From: Apilactobacillus kunkeei DSM 12361 = ATCC 700308
GTDB lineage: Bacteria > Bacillota > Bacilli > Lactobacillales > Lactobacillaceae
Direction of reading: 5' to 3'
Assembly (NCBI RefSeq): GCF_001281265.1
Contig: NZ_JXDB01000007.1
Location: 62,001-126,000, forward strand
DNA: 64,000 nt
Under the pieces are notes generated by a model. That model did no database searches. It saw nothing but the letters and a program-made list of their open reading frames with translations, and had not been told where the DNA came from. Made by a program: the position numbers and the translations under genes. Of the stretch, positions 35,774 through 45,279 are shown one piece after another. How positions within the stretch are numbered: position 1 is the first letter of the stretch; every line of letters starts with the position of its first letter.

Positions 35774-38482
35774 TTACACCTTTTTTAGTTTTTCGATAAT
35801 CTTTCTTTTATCAAGTAGTTGCGGCTTGATATGACTCGGAATTAAGTCAATTAAATTACTACCATATGGTCCTTCAATGACTTCCTTATCTCTTAGATAA
35901 ATTAATCCCTTTGAACCAGATAATTCTATCACATCTTTAATCGCATCTTTAATATTTAGGATGCTTAATGGGATGGACAATCCATCATTTGGGTTACCGT
36001 GCTCATTGTTGATTAAATCATATTGCGCTTGTAAGTAGATATCATCAAAAGAATCGATAGCCATTGAATCGATGATTAATGTATTGATTGGTTTGTTCTT
36101 GTTGCGTAACGATTTTAATAAATCGTTATTTCCAACAATTATGTTCTGTGAATCAGCCACAATCTTCTTAACGATTTTATCGTCGTTTCCGCTGAAATCC
36201 TGACTTAAGATGACGTTGTGTTCATTTACATCTGATTCATACAAGGACTTAGCAATTTCTTTTACTCGTTGTTTGGAACGAGTAAGAATAAATGAATTCC
36301 CATTATTATACTTCATCACTTTTTCAAGTGGCATCGGAATTTGCAAGGCTTCATCTAGAATCAAATTAACTTGTCCATTTAAATCATTTTCATCTTCAAA
36401 CTTAATCATTCTTGTATTTTGACGTTTTAACTCCAATTTATCGTAGAAATATTGTGAACGTTTTGAAGAATAAATAGCACTATCCAAGAAAATAATTCCC
36501 TTGAAGTACTTATATAGTTCGTTTGGTAGAATGTTCTCATTTCTAACTAATCCACCATACAATAATCCATTTTCAACATCCTTATCTTCATTAACACTAA
36601 AAGCAAAGACCAGCTGTTTACCTAGTTTGTTTAGTTTAAACAAACGGACTAGGTTATTTTCGATAAATGAACAATATTCCTCTAACTTATCGAAGAACGC
36701 ATATAAGATGGCTTTGTCGTGACCGTTAAAATGATTAATTGATCTCTTCATGTCGTCAACAATGTCCAAAATGGTTTGTTGGTTTCTAGAGATTGAATTA
36801 AATAATGATTTCTTGTTCAAGACAAATGTATTAAATCTTTCAACATCCGGTTTAACGATGTATCCATCAACAGTTCTATTAAGCTTACTCTTGGAATAAA
36901 AAGCATTCAGAAAGTCATCCTTAATTGTTTCAAACTGATCGGTGTTCTTGGCTAATAAGTTTTCAATTTTCTTAGCCATGCCAGATAGCTTTTTAGCTTT
37001 ACTAAAGATGTCAAATACGTTTCTGTTATGAGTTTGATACATCAAGTTAGTGATGTGATTACAGATAATCTTGTTTTCACTTAACTTGAATTGAATTCGA
37101 TAGTTATCTAGTGCATTATCACTTAACCTTCTAGAATCTTTAATCACTAAGTATGGGTTGTTTTGGTGCAATCTTTGCACGTTTTGTAGTAAATAATCAT
37201 GAGATACCAAAATCACGTTAGCGCTTTGGTAATCATGAGCTAACTTCATAATGTAGTATCCTCGGTTTTGTTCATCACTAACGACGTTTAAGAAGTAGTT
37301 TTGGTTATTATCCTTGTCCAGTTTTAGCTCGTTAATATCACCAGTTTTGGTAAATGTTAGCCAAACCAAAATCTTACATTTTAGAAATTCGGTGTTCTTA
37401 GAGTTACTAACGACATTTAAACTATCTGAAAACTTATCCAAATCGATATAGTCAGTTACTGGTCGAACAATTAAACATCTAAGACGGTCAGAAGTAATTT
37501 TATTAATATTCTTCACTTGATTGACCAAGGCTGATTCTGAATTAAAATCTTCATCTCCGGCAATAACAATCTTTTGATCCTTCTTAAGTAAATAACTAAG
37601 TGGGAATAGATAACTAAAGTCATAGTTAAATTCCCTATTTTCCTCAATCAATAGGTTATTGCTTTCGGATGCTGAATGATAGTTTCCATAAATCGAATTC
37701 ATCAATTTATTTTCAGTATTGTTAAACTGAGTAACCCCTTTAAACATCTTTGATTTCTTACGTTTATTATTAGGATATTTCAAATTTACGAAGTCACTAT
37801 CAGTATGATATTTAATTTTTCTAACCTTTAGATTCTTAATGTTCATAATCTTAGGATTATCATCTTTGTGTTTTAAATGATAAGCACGCGTAAACATGAT
37901 TAAAGTATTCATCGGAAGGGATGGATTAATGTCTAAAATCTGTTTGACGGTCTTCTTTGGTAAATTATCCAATTGGTGTAACAGGATAATTAGGATTTTA
38001 GCAGTTGCTAGTGCGTCACTGCTTGATGAATGTGGATGATCATGAACAATGTTTAGGTTTTTACTTAAATCAGTAAGTTTGTAGCTAGGTTCTGTTGGTA
38101 ATAGCAATTGACTCAATGTAACAGTATCGATTGCTTTATTAGTTAGTTCTTTATGATTCACCCTTTTAAATTCAAAATTTAAAAATGGGAAATCAAAATT
38201 GACGTTATGCGCAACAAAGATTGTCTTATCCAGTAACTGATAAATCTTATCTGCTACTTCGTCAAATGTTGGTGCATTAACGACTGTTTGATTTGATATT
38301 CCAGTTAATTTTGTAATTTCAGTTGGAATACTAATTTCAGGATTAATAAATGAATTAAATGATCCAATAATCTTGTTGTTTTGAACAAAAGTACAACTAA
38401 ATTGGATGATTCGATTAGTATAGTTGGACTGACTACTACCAGTAGTCTCAATGTCCACCACTGAAAAAATGGTATTACTCAT
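35774..38482 (-). CDS. dinG: DinG-family protein: intact 3'-5' exonuclease, eroded helicase
   Basis: About 902 aa. The N-terminal DEDDh exonuclease is complete: VVDIETTG (Asp10, Glu12), AHNVNFDFPFL, and His-x4-Asp in HPHSSSSDALATAK. The helicase half keeps DinG length and order but has lost its motifs: Walker A (normally EAGTGTGKT) reads EENREFNYDF near 280, the DEAH box reads KDSR near 448, and the C-terminal Q..GR..R region reads IKDAIKDVIEL. The ATG at 38482 is chosen because GGTGA lies eight bases upstream. It is divergent from mvk. A nuclease without ATPase is the likely product. Confidence 0.85.
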   Translation of the reverse strand: MSNTIFSVVDIETTGSSQSNYTNRIIQFSCTFVQNNKIIGSFNSFINPEISIPTEITKLTGISNQTVVNAPTFDEVADKIYQLLDKTIFVAHNVNFDFPFLNFEFKRVNHKELTNKAIDTVTLSQLLLPTEPSYKLTDLSKNLNIVHDHPHSSSSDALATAKILIILLHQLDNLPKKTVKQILDINPSLPMNTLIMFTRAYHLKHKDDNPKIMNIKNLKVRKIKYHTDSDFVNLKYPNNKRKKSKMFKGVTQFNNTENKLMNSIYGNYHSASESNNLLIEENREFNYDFSYLFPLSYLLKKDQKIVIAGDEDFNSESALVNQVKNINKITSDRLRCLIVRPVTDYIDLDKFSDSLNVVSNSKNTEFLKCKILVWLTFTKTGDINELKLDKDNNQNYFLNVVSDEQNRGYYIMKLAHDYQSANVILVSHDYLLQNVQRLHQNNPYLVIKDSRRLSDNALDNYRIQFKLSENKIICNHITNLMYQTHNRNVFDIFSKAKKLSGMAKKIENLLAKNTDQFETIKDDFLNAFYSKSKLNRTVDGYIVKPDVERFNTFVLNKKSLFNSISRNQQTILDIVDDMKRSINHFNGHDKAILYAFFDKLEEYCSFIENNLVRLFKLNKLGKQLVFAFSVNEDKDVENGLLYGGLVRNENILPNELYKYFKGIIFLDSAIYSSKRSQYFYDKLELKRQNTRMIKFEDENDLNGQVNLILDEALQIPMPLEKVMKYNNGNSFILTRSKQRVKEIAKSLYESDVNEHNVILSQDFSGNDDKIVKKIVADSQNIIVGNNDLLKSLRNKNKPINTLIIDSMAIDSFDDIYLQAQYDLINNEHGNPNDGLSIPLSILNIKDAIKDVIELSGSKGLIYLRDKEVIEGPYGSNLIDLIPSHIKPQLLDKRKIIEKLKKV

Positions 38483-38641
38483 GATTTCGTTCACCAATCT
38501 TTCAAAAAATACTTAACTTAATAATACTACATTTATTAGGTGTTTATCTATTATTTCAGGACACAAATATAAATATTTAAGTTATTTTTATTATGATGAT
38601 TTTATGATAATATTAACATTAAGAGAAAGTGAGCGATAACA

Positions 38642-39571
38642 TTGACAAATCAAGCAATTGGACATAGTCATGCCAAAATAATACTTATGGGCGAGCACAG
38701 TGTTGTATATGGTCAACCAGCCATTGCACTACCCGTTCCTAAAATTGACTTAAACGTTAGAATAATGGAAAAACAAAATGGTATTTACATCAATAGCAAG
38801 TATTTCATTGGTAACTTAAATAACGTCCCAAATGACCTATTAGGAATTAAAAACTTAATTGATAGCACCCTTGCTAAACTACACAAAGAGGATGCCTCTT
38901 TTGAGATGATTATCGATAGTTCCATTCCATCTGAACGTGGAATGGGTTCTTCAGCAGCAACATCAGTTGCCATCGTCAAAGCATTATTTCATTACTTTAA
39001 CGTCAGTTTTGATAAGAATTTATTGCTTGATTTAAGTAATGTTGAAGAAACAATCACACACGGAAACCCTTCTGGCTTGGATACAGCAACTGCTGGATCA
39101 GATAATCCAGTATGGTTTATCAGAAATGAAACATTAAACGAAATTAACTTCAACTTGAATGCTGTACTAGTAATTGCCGATTCTGGTATCAAAGGAAGAA
39201 CCGATATTGCAATTAACTACGTTAAACAACAACTAAATAACAATAAAGAAGACACCATGAAATCAATTAAACATATTGGCGAACTGGTTACTCGTGCTAA
39301 GTTTGATATCGAAAACGATAATCCAATTGAACTTGGTAAATTAATGACTGAAAATCAAAAAGAGCTAAAGAAATTAAAAGTAAGTAACGATAAGATTGAT
39401 GAATTAGTTGAAATCGCTAATCGAAATGGTTCATTAGGTACCAAGCTAACAGGTAGCGGACTTGGAGGATGTATCATTGCTTTAGCAAGAAACATTCACG
39501 AAGCCCAAAGCATTGAAAATGCGCTACTAAAAGCTGGTGCCTTAGATACCTGGATTCAACCTTTTAACTAA
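38642..39571 (+). CDS. mvk: Mevalonate kinase
   Basis: A 309-aa GHMP kinase phosphorylating mevalonate. HAKIILMGEHSVVYGQPAIA is the N-terminal signature, PSERGMGSSAATS (96-108) the ATP-binding loop and TKLTGSGLGGC the third motif. The start is TTG at 38642, preceded by GAAAGTGAG. It is the first gene of mvk-mvaD-pmk-fni, which converts mevalonate to IPP/DMAPP for undecaprenyl and quinone precursors. Confidence 0.95.
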   Translation: MTNQAIGHSHAKIILMGEHSVVYGQPAIALPVPKIDLNVRIMEKQNGIYINSKYFIGNLNNVPNDLLGIKNLIDSTLAKLHKEDASFEMIIDSSIPSERGMGSSAATSVAIVKALFHYFNVSFDKNLLLDLSNVEETITHGNPSGLDTATAGSDNPVWFIRNETLNEINFNLNAVLVIADSGIKGRTDIAINYVKQQLNNNKEDTMKSIKHIGELVTRAKFDIENDNPIELGKLMTENQKELKKLKVSNDKIDELVEIANRNGSLGTKLTGSGLGGCIIALARNIHEAQSIENALLKAGALDTWIQPFN

Positions 39572-39591
39572 AATCGGAGGAATTATACAAA

Positions 39592-40560
39592 ATGTTAGGT
39601 GAAAAAATTACCGCAAGAGCACACACAAATATTGCCTTAGTTAAATATTGGGGAAAAGAAAATGAAGAATTAATTATCCCTGCTAATAGTAGCCTATCGC
39701 TAACACTTGATGAATTTTATACTGACACAAGTGTCCTTTTTGATGAGTCTCTTAGTTCCGATGAAGTTACCTTAAACGGTAAGGTTATCGAGGATGAAAA
39801 AATTACCAAATTTATGGATATCATTCGTAAGAAATCAAACATTAATGCATTTGCGCGCATTGAATCAACCAACCATGTCCCTACTTCAGCCGGATTAGCA
39901 TCTTCTGCTTCTGCATATGCTGCTCTAGCTGCTGCCGGTAGTAAGGCTTACGGACTTAATTTAAGTAAAAAAGGTTTATCTCGTTTAGCAAGACGCGGTT
40001 CCGGTTCCGCAACACGTTCAATATTCGGTGGCTTTGCGGCTTGGAATAAAGGAACTGATGATGAATCATCATACGGTTACAGCATTGAAGATCCAGTAAA
40101 AATGGACATTAATATGATTGCAATCATTCTTGATAATCAACCTAAGAAAATTAGTAGTAGAAAGGGAATGAAGATTTCTATTAAAACTTCTCCCTACTAT
40201 CAAAGTTGGATTAAGCAAACTACTGCTGATTTTCAAATAATTGAAGAAGCAATTAAGGAAAATGACTTTACCACTTTAGGTAAAACAGCAGAACTAAATG
40301 CTATGAGAATGCACTCATTAACATTAAGCTCTGATCCTTCCTACTTATACATAAATGCCGATAGTCTTAAAGTCATTAACATGGTTAAGGAATTAAGAGA
40401 AAACGGCGTTGAATGCTATTACACAATGGATGCAGGTCCAAATGTTAAAATTATCTGTCAAAGTGATAAAATCAGTGCAATCACTGATAAGTTGTCAGAT
40501 AAATTTTCTAATGATCAAATCAAAGTATCTGGACCTGGTGAAGGAATAAAGTATCTATAA
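39592..40560 (+). CDS. mvaD: Diphosphomevalonate decarboxylase
   Basis: A 322-aa GHMP-fold enzyme making IPP. Signatures are ARAHTNIALVKYWGKEN near the start, NHVPTSAGLASSASAYAAL and the substrate region RRGSGSATRSIFGGF, with MDAGPNVKI near the C-terminus. CGGAGG precedes the ATG. It lies 20 bp after mvk. Confidence 0.97.
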   Translation: MLGEKITARAHTNIALVKYWGKENEELIIPANSSLSLTLDEFYTDTSVLFDESLSSDEVTLNGKVIEDEKITKFMDIIRKKSNINAFARIESTNHVPTSAGLASSASAYAALAAAGSKAYGLNLSKKGLSRLARRGSGSATRSIFGGFAAWNKGTDDESSYGYSIEDPVKMDINMIAIILDNQPKKISSRKGMKISIKTSPYYQSWIKQTTADFQIIEEAIKENDFTTLGKTAELNAMRMHSLTLSSDPSYLYINADSLKVINMVKELRENGVECYYTMDAGPNVKIICQSDKISAITDKLSDKFSNDQIKVSGPGEGIKYL

Positions 40561-40580
40561 ATTGAAAGGACTAATTTAAA

Positions 40581-41645
40581 ATGATTTCTGTAAAAGCACC
40601 CGGAAAGCTATATATTGCTGGTGAATATGCTGTGGTTGAAAACGGATATCCAGCTATCCTTGTTGCAATTGATCAATATATTACAGCTAATATTAGTGAA
40701 TCCGAAAATAATGTTGGTGTAATTCATTCAAAACAATATGAAAATGACAAAATTGAATGGGTTTACGATAATAATCAAATCAAACCTCTAAAAGATAACA
40801 GTTCTTTCAACTACGTAATTTCAGCAATGAAAACATTTGAAACATATGTCAAAGAATTAAACATAAATCATAAGTTATATAACATTGATATTGATAGTAA
40901 TTTAAACAGTGAAGACGGAAAAAAATATGGATTGGGTTCCTCAGCCGCAGTCACTGTCGCAACAATCAAAGCTTTAAACGAACTATATGGTTTACACTTA
41001 AGTAAACTGCAAATATTTAAACTAGCTGCCATTGCTCATTTAAGAATTCAAGGTAACGGTTCATTGGGTGACGTCGCTGCTAGTAGTTTTGGCGGTTGGA
41101 TTGCTTACAGTTCATTCGATAAGAAATGGTTAGCAAATCAAACCAATCTAAAAGACGTGATGGAACAAAGTTGGCCTCATCTAATGATTGAACAACTTAC
41201 CCCACCTTCTGACCTCGAATTACTTATTGGCTGGACAGGAACTCCTGCTTCAACTTCCAATTTACTTAAAAGCGTTGAATCATCATCAAACGTTGATAGA
41301 TACAAGCGGTTCTTAGTAAAGAGTAAGCGTTGTATCAATAAGATGATAAATGGTTTTAAAAATAAAGATATTGCAGTTATTAAAAACCAAATTAAAGAGA
41401 ACAGAAATATCATCGTCGAATTAGCAAGTTTCACAGGTATTGACATCGAAACAAGTAAGCTAAAACGACTATGTGAAATTGCGGAAGAATATAACGGTTC
41501 AGGAAAATCTTCTGGCGCCGGAGGTGGAGATTGTGGAATTGCCATTGTTGAAAAACAATCCCCCATTAAAGATATCGAATCAAAATGGACAGAAAATGGC
41601 ATTATCCCACTTCACCTAAATATCTATTCAGAAAAGGAGGCATAA
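40581..41645 (+). CDS. Phosphomevalonate kinase
   Basis: A 354-aa GHMP kinase making diphosphomevalonate. It has VKAPGKLYIAGEYAVVENGYPA, the ATP loop KYGLGSSAAVTVATIKAL and the C-terminal GKSSGAGGGDCGIA. GAAAGGA precedes the ATG. The gene is often called mvaK2 or pmk. Its stop codon region carries the ribosome-binding site of fni. Confidence 0.95.
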   Translation: MISVKAPGKLYIAGEYAVVENGYPAILVAIDQYITANISESENNVGVIHSKQYENDKIEWVYDNNQIKPLKDNSSFNYVISAMKTFETYVKELNINHKLYNIDIDSNLNSEDGKKYGLGSSAAVTVATIKALNELYGLHLSKLQIFKLAAIAHLRIQGNGSLGDVAASSFGGWIAYSSFDKKWLANQTNLKDVMEQSWPHLMIEQLTPPSDLELLIGWTGTPASTSNLLKSVESSSNVDRYKRFLVKSKRCINKMINGFKNKDIAVIKNQIKENRNIIVELASFTGIDIETSKLKRLCEIAEEYNGSGKSSGAGGGDCGIAIVEKQSPIKDIESKWTENGIIPLHLNIYSEKEA

Positions 41646-41648
41646 TCA

Positions 41649-42686
41649 ATGGTCAGTATCCAATCTCATCGAAAAGATGAACACGTTTCATTAGCTATTA
41701 AGTTCTACGATAAAACCAGTCATGCTGGTTTTGATCAACTAAGATTTGTCCACCAAGGAATTCCAGAAATCAGTTTTGATGATATCGATACATCAACAAC
41801 TATCGAAAATATAAAAATGGACTTCCCTATCTATATCGAAGCCATGACCGGTGGAAGCGAATATACAAAGAAGTTAAATGAAAAGCTAGCTAGAATCGCA
41901 AAGAGTACTGGGATTGCTATGGCCACTGGTTCTCAAAGTGTCGCTTTAAAAGACAATTCAGTTGCTTCTTCTTTTGAGATTGTTAGAGAAACCAATCCAA
42001 ATGGAATTTTATTTTCTAATTTAGGCGCTTCATCGGATGTTTCAAGAGCTAAGGCAGCGGTAAAAATGATGAATTCTGATGCGATTGAAATTCATATTAA
42101 TACTCCACAAGAAATGATTATGCCTGAGGGTGATCGAGAATTTAACTGGATTGAAAATATTAAATCCATTCAAGAAGAACTCGCCTGCCCTGTCATCGTT
42201 AAAGAAGTTGGTTTTGGCATGTCTAAAGAAACCATTCAACAATTAGTCGATGCTGGTGTTAAAAATATTAATATCAGTGGTAAAGGTGGCACTAGTTTCA
42301 GTAAGATTGAAAACTACCGTAGAAAGAAACAAGAAATGGATTATCTAGAAGATTGGGGACAAACAACCGTTGAATCACTTCTAGAAGCTCAACCATTTAA
42401 AGATAAAACTAATATCATTGCCTCAGGCGGTATCAGAACACCACTTGATGCTGTTAAAGCAATCGCACTTGGCGCTAATTCCATTGGAATTGCAGCCCCT
42501 ATTCTATATTCACTAATCAAGAATGGTGAAGACGAAACCATTGAATTCATTAATGATTTTATTTATGGAATGAAATCATTAATGACCATGCTTGGTGCAA
42601 AAAACTTATCTGAGTTACAAAGTAAAAAATTAATATTGAGTTCGGATCTTCTATCATATGTTTCCCAACGAGGACTTCCCTACTAA
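41649..42686 (+). CDS. fni: Type 2 isopentenyl-diphosphate delta-isomerase (FMN)
   Basis: A 345-aa flavoenzyme interconverting IPP and DMAPP. Signatures are RKDEHVSLAIKF, FPIYIEAMTGGSEYTKKLN, INISGKGGTSFSKIE and ASGGIRTPLDAVKAIALGA. AGGAGG overlaps the end of the kinase gene. It completes the lower mevalonate operon; the upper genes (HMG-CoA synthase and reductase) are elsewhere. A terminator follows. Confidence 0.97.
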   Translation: MVSIQSHRKDEHVSLAIKFYDKTSHAGFDQLRFVHQGIPEISFDDIDTSTTIENIKMDFPIYIEAMTGGSEYTKKLNEKLARIAKSTGIAMATGSQSVALKDNSVASSFEIVRETNPNGILFSNLGASSDVSRAKAAVKMMNSDAIEIHINTPQEMIMPEGDREFNWIENIKSIQEELACPVIVKEVGFGMSKETIQQLVDAGVKNINISGKGGTSFSKIENYRRKKQEMDYLEDWGQTTVESLLEAQPFKDKTNIIASGGIRTPLDAVKAIALGANSIGIAAPILYSLIKNGEDETIEFINDFIYGMKSLMTMLGAKNLSELQSKKLILSSDLLSYVSQRGLPY

Positions 42687-42689
42687 TTT

Positions 42690-42720
42690 AAGCAAGCGGT
42701 TTTTGCTTGCTTTTTTCTTT
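42690..42720 (+). terminator. Terminator of the mevalonate operon
   Basis: AAGCAAGC pairs with GCTTGCTT around a 7-nt loop, followed by six T residues. Confidence 0.85.
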
Positions 42721-42787
42721 TATTTTTATAAGTTAAAGTAACTTTATACTTCTAACTAAAGGATTAACTTTAAATAACTTTACCAAT

Positions 42788-42822
42788 AAAAAAAGACCTC
42801 TACTTTTAAGTAGAAGTCTTAA
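42788..42822 (-). terminator. Terminator of the zinc-ribbon gene pair
   Basis: On the minus strand AAGACTTCTACTT pairs with AAGTAGAGGTCTT (one G-U), followed by a T-run. Confidence 0.85.
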
Positions 42823-42831
42823 TTTTATGAT

Positions 42832-44319
42832 TTAATTATCATCATCATTATCTTTGTCATAATCTTTAATCTTACCTTCTGACTTAAGCGTTTGTAACTT
42901 AAGTGAACTATCTTCCTTCTTCATGTTAGCGGTAAATTTAAAGATTTGAATATGATTGTGATCATCACCGTCATCATCAGAAACATCAAAAGTATATTTA
43001 AAAGTCCCTGTAACAACTGAGTGGTCACCTGCAGGAACAACTGAATCAACAGATGAATCAATGCTTACACTATTAAATTTGTTGTCGTTAATTTGATCAG
43101 CTTGTTGCTTTGCCCAAGTAATGAAATCTTGAGCGTCACTGTTGTTTGAACCATCAACGAAGTAATCACTAGGATCAAAGTCGTTATTGTCATTTACAGC
43201 TGAACTAAGATCATTTGAGAAGTCACTGATTAGATTTGCAGCATCGTCTTTATCCACTGCCCCTGGGTAGTTAAGACTAACTTCTTGTCCATCGTCACTT
43301 TCGCTCAAATGATACTTATCTGAGGTAACTGTCTTACCATCTGAATGCATGACACCATAAATATAAATTGCAGAAGAGAATGGCATGTCTGAAACCTTGT
43401 AATCTCCATCACTGTTACTAGTACCGACTTTCTTATCATTAATGTAAATGTCAGAATTTGGGCCAGCCTTCACGGTGAATTTAATAGTCTTTAATGGCAT
43501 GTAGATATTATCACTGTTATCAAGGTAAGTAGTTTGTGCATTAGTAACTTTTTTACCTGATAATGTCTTTGAAACAGTAATATTATAGTCACCCGGTAGA
43601 ATTCGACCCAAACTAAATTCTGAATCTGAATCTGAAGTTTGACCAATCTTATTATTATTTAAAATAACATCTGCAGACTTTTCACTAGTTGTAATCGTTG
43701 GAACAACTGGTTTTACCTTGACTTGGTAGTTAGGGAATAATAACCACTTGCGTCCGTCTTGAACATATTCAAAATTACCATCCTTTGAAGATCCAGAATC
43801 ACTTAGTTGGCCCTTTAATGATTGTAATTCGTCATTATTCTTGTTCATGTGCTTAGATAATGGTGCCATTGTACTGTCATTTAAAGTAACGCGACTATCG
43901 GTTGATTCAAAGTATGAATCGGTATTCTTGTCACTAGTTAATGAAGTCATTGCACGATCTAATACCGCACTCTTTGAGTAGTAGTGGTTTCCGAAAAGGT
44001 ATCCGATAAAGCCGAATACAACAACAACTACAACCACAATTCCAATAATTAGGTTTCTAGTTTGATGTTTTTTACTCTTCTTAAAGCCACTTCTTGTTTC
44101 CATAACATTTCCATTATTTGATGGTTGTTGTTGGGAAACACTATTGTTATTACTTTGAGGTTGTTGGTAATCATTAACTGTATTATCAACACTTGATGGA
44201 CTAGATTGATTTGTTTGATCAGTTACGTCATTATCTAGTTGTGCACCACAGTTGTGACAAAATTGTTCGTCAGCATCAACCTTTGTACCACAATTTTGAC
44301 AGAATCTTGATTCCCTCAT
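42832..44319 (-). CDS. Zinc-ribbon membrane protein, TcaA/YvbJ-like
   Basis: A 495-aa protein. An N-terminal cytoplasmic zinc ribbon has Cys7, Cys10, Cys21 and Cys24. A Gln/Asn/Ser-rich linker, a Lys-rich stop and one TM helix (about 89-110) follow. A long extracellular region contains two PEGA-like beta modules (ILPGDYNITVSK; AGPNSDIYINDKKVG) and an NTF2-like tail. This layout resembles TcaA/YvbJ proteins linked to cell-envelope antibiotic response in staphylococci. It is cotranscribed with the gene upstream. Confidence 0.78.
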   Translation of the reverse strand: MRESRFCQNCGTKVDADEQFCHNCGAQLDNDVTDQTNQSSPSSVDNTVNDYQQPQSNNNSVSQQQPSNNGNVMETRSGFKKSKKHQTRNLIIGIVVVVVVVFGFIGYLFGNHYYSKSAVLDRAMTSLTSDKNTDSYFESTDSRVTLNDSTMAPLSKHMNKNNDELQSLKGQLSDSGSSKDGNFEYVQDGRKWLLFPNYQVKVKPVVPTITTSEKSADVILNNNKIGQTSDSDSEFSLGRILPGDYNITVSKTLSGKKVTNAQTTYLDNSDNIYMPLKTIKFTVKAGPNSDIYINDKKVGTSNSDGDYKVSDMPFSSAIYIYGVMHSDGKTVTSDKYHLSESDDGQEVSLNYPGAVDKDDAANLISDFSNDLSSAVNDNNDFDPSDYFVDGSNNSDAQDFITWAKQQADQINDNKFNSVSIDSSVDSVVPAGDHSVVTGTFKYTFDVSDDDGDDHNHIQIFKFTANMKKEDSSLKLQTLKSEGKIKDYDKDNDDDN

Positions 44320-44340
44320 AAATTAACCCCCTAATCTTAA

Positions 44341-45135
44341 TTAACTTTGTAGTGACTTGATGAAAACAATAAAGAACACAACAATTAATGATAAGTGGGC
44401 TAATAATAGAACATATAACTTATCAAATTTGTTTGAGTTTTGGCCATCAATAATTGCGTAAGTAAAACCAATTAGGTCGTTAATTACTACAAATAGGAAG
44501 ATAAACATGTTGAATGTTAATGCAACAAGACCACCAATTAATACGAATAAGAACATGATAGCTGATAATAAAACTGAAATGTTAGTGTATGCAGCCAATT
44601 TGTTGATGAATTCAAAGAAATCAGTTTTTTCACCAGTTCCAGCGACTGCAAAAGCTCTAAATCCGTATGCTAATGCAATGAAAGCAACAATCATTAACAC
44701 TGAGAATAATTCAACTTTACCAGCACCTGCATTTACTAAGCCTTGGAAAAAGCTTACAACGGAAGCAGATGAATCATTACCAAAACTATTTGCAGCAGAT
44801 TCAATTCCACCATTAATCTTTGAAGTAATTAGCATAACAGATAAAATGGCAATTACAGCGCTAGCAATAAATGAAGTTAAACCGAAGTACTTGTTTGAAG
44901 CTTTTCCGGTTAATGAAGGATGTTTAACACTTTCCCAGAACCACTTGAAGAAATCCTTAGCATAGTTCTTAGCTTGTTCTGCACTTTGGTTAGGAACAAC
45001 GTTTTGGTTTTGTGCTCCGTTAGTGTTAGCACCGTTTGGTTGTACGTTTTGTACAATTTGGGCTCCACACTTAGGACAGAACTTTGCTCCTTCCTTTAAT
45101 TCATTACCACATTTTGGGCAAAATTTTGCATTCAT
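44341..45135 (-). CDS. Zinc-ribbon protein with multi-pass membrane domain (DUF6574-like)
   Basis: About 264 aa. The zinc ribbon has Cys6, Cys9, Cys20 and Cys23 (KFCPKCGNEL; AKFCPKCGAQ). A variable linker precedes about five or six helices. The ATG at 45135 is chosen because GGAGG lies upstream of it; the ATG at 45150 precedes that site. The gene is 21 bp before the TcaA-like gene in the same direction. Role unknown; an envelope function is inferred from the partner. Confidence 0.72.
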   Translation of the reverse strand: MNAKFCPKCGNELKEGAKFCPKCGAQIVQNVQPNGANTNGAQNQNVVPNQSAEQAKNYAKDFFKWFWESVKHPSLTGKASNKYFGLTSFIASAVIAILSVMLITSKINGGIESAANSFGNDSSASVVSFFQGLVNAGAGKVELFSVLMIVAFIALAYGFRAFAVAGTGEKTDFFEFINKLAAYTNISVLLSAIMFLFVLIGGLVALTFNMFIFLFVVINDLIGFTYAIIDGQNSNKFDKLYVLLLAHLSLIVVFFIVFIKSLQS

Positions 45136-45167
45136 ATAAAATACCTCCATAAATATGTAATATAAAT

Positions 45168-45176
45168 ATTATACCA
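45168..45176 (-). promoter_or_regulatory. Extended -10 promoter of the zinc-ribbon operon
   Basis: On the minus strand TGGTATAAT lies 32 bp before the ATG. The -35 is weak. Confidence 0.5.
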
Positions 45177-45245
45177 TTATTAATCATATCACATTTTTAT
45201 TTAATTATCTTATCAGCTAATAAATATTATGAATAAATAACTAAA

Positions 45246-45278
45246 AAAGAGCTACAATTCAATGCAACTCTTTTAATT
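45246..45278 (-). terminator. Terminator of the rsmF-like gene
   Basis: On the minus strand AAAAGAGTTGCA pairs with TGTAGCTCTTTT (two wobble pairs), followed by T residues. Confidence 0.75.
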
Positions 45279-45279
45279 A

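Noticed and set aside
44507-44965. 152-codon plus-strand frame
   Set aside because: Antisense of the zinc-ribbon membrane gene and without a ribosome-binding site.
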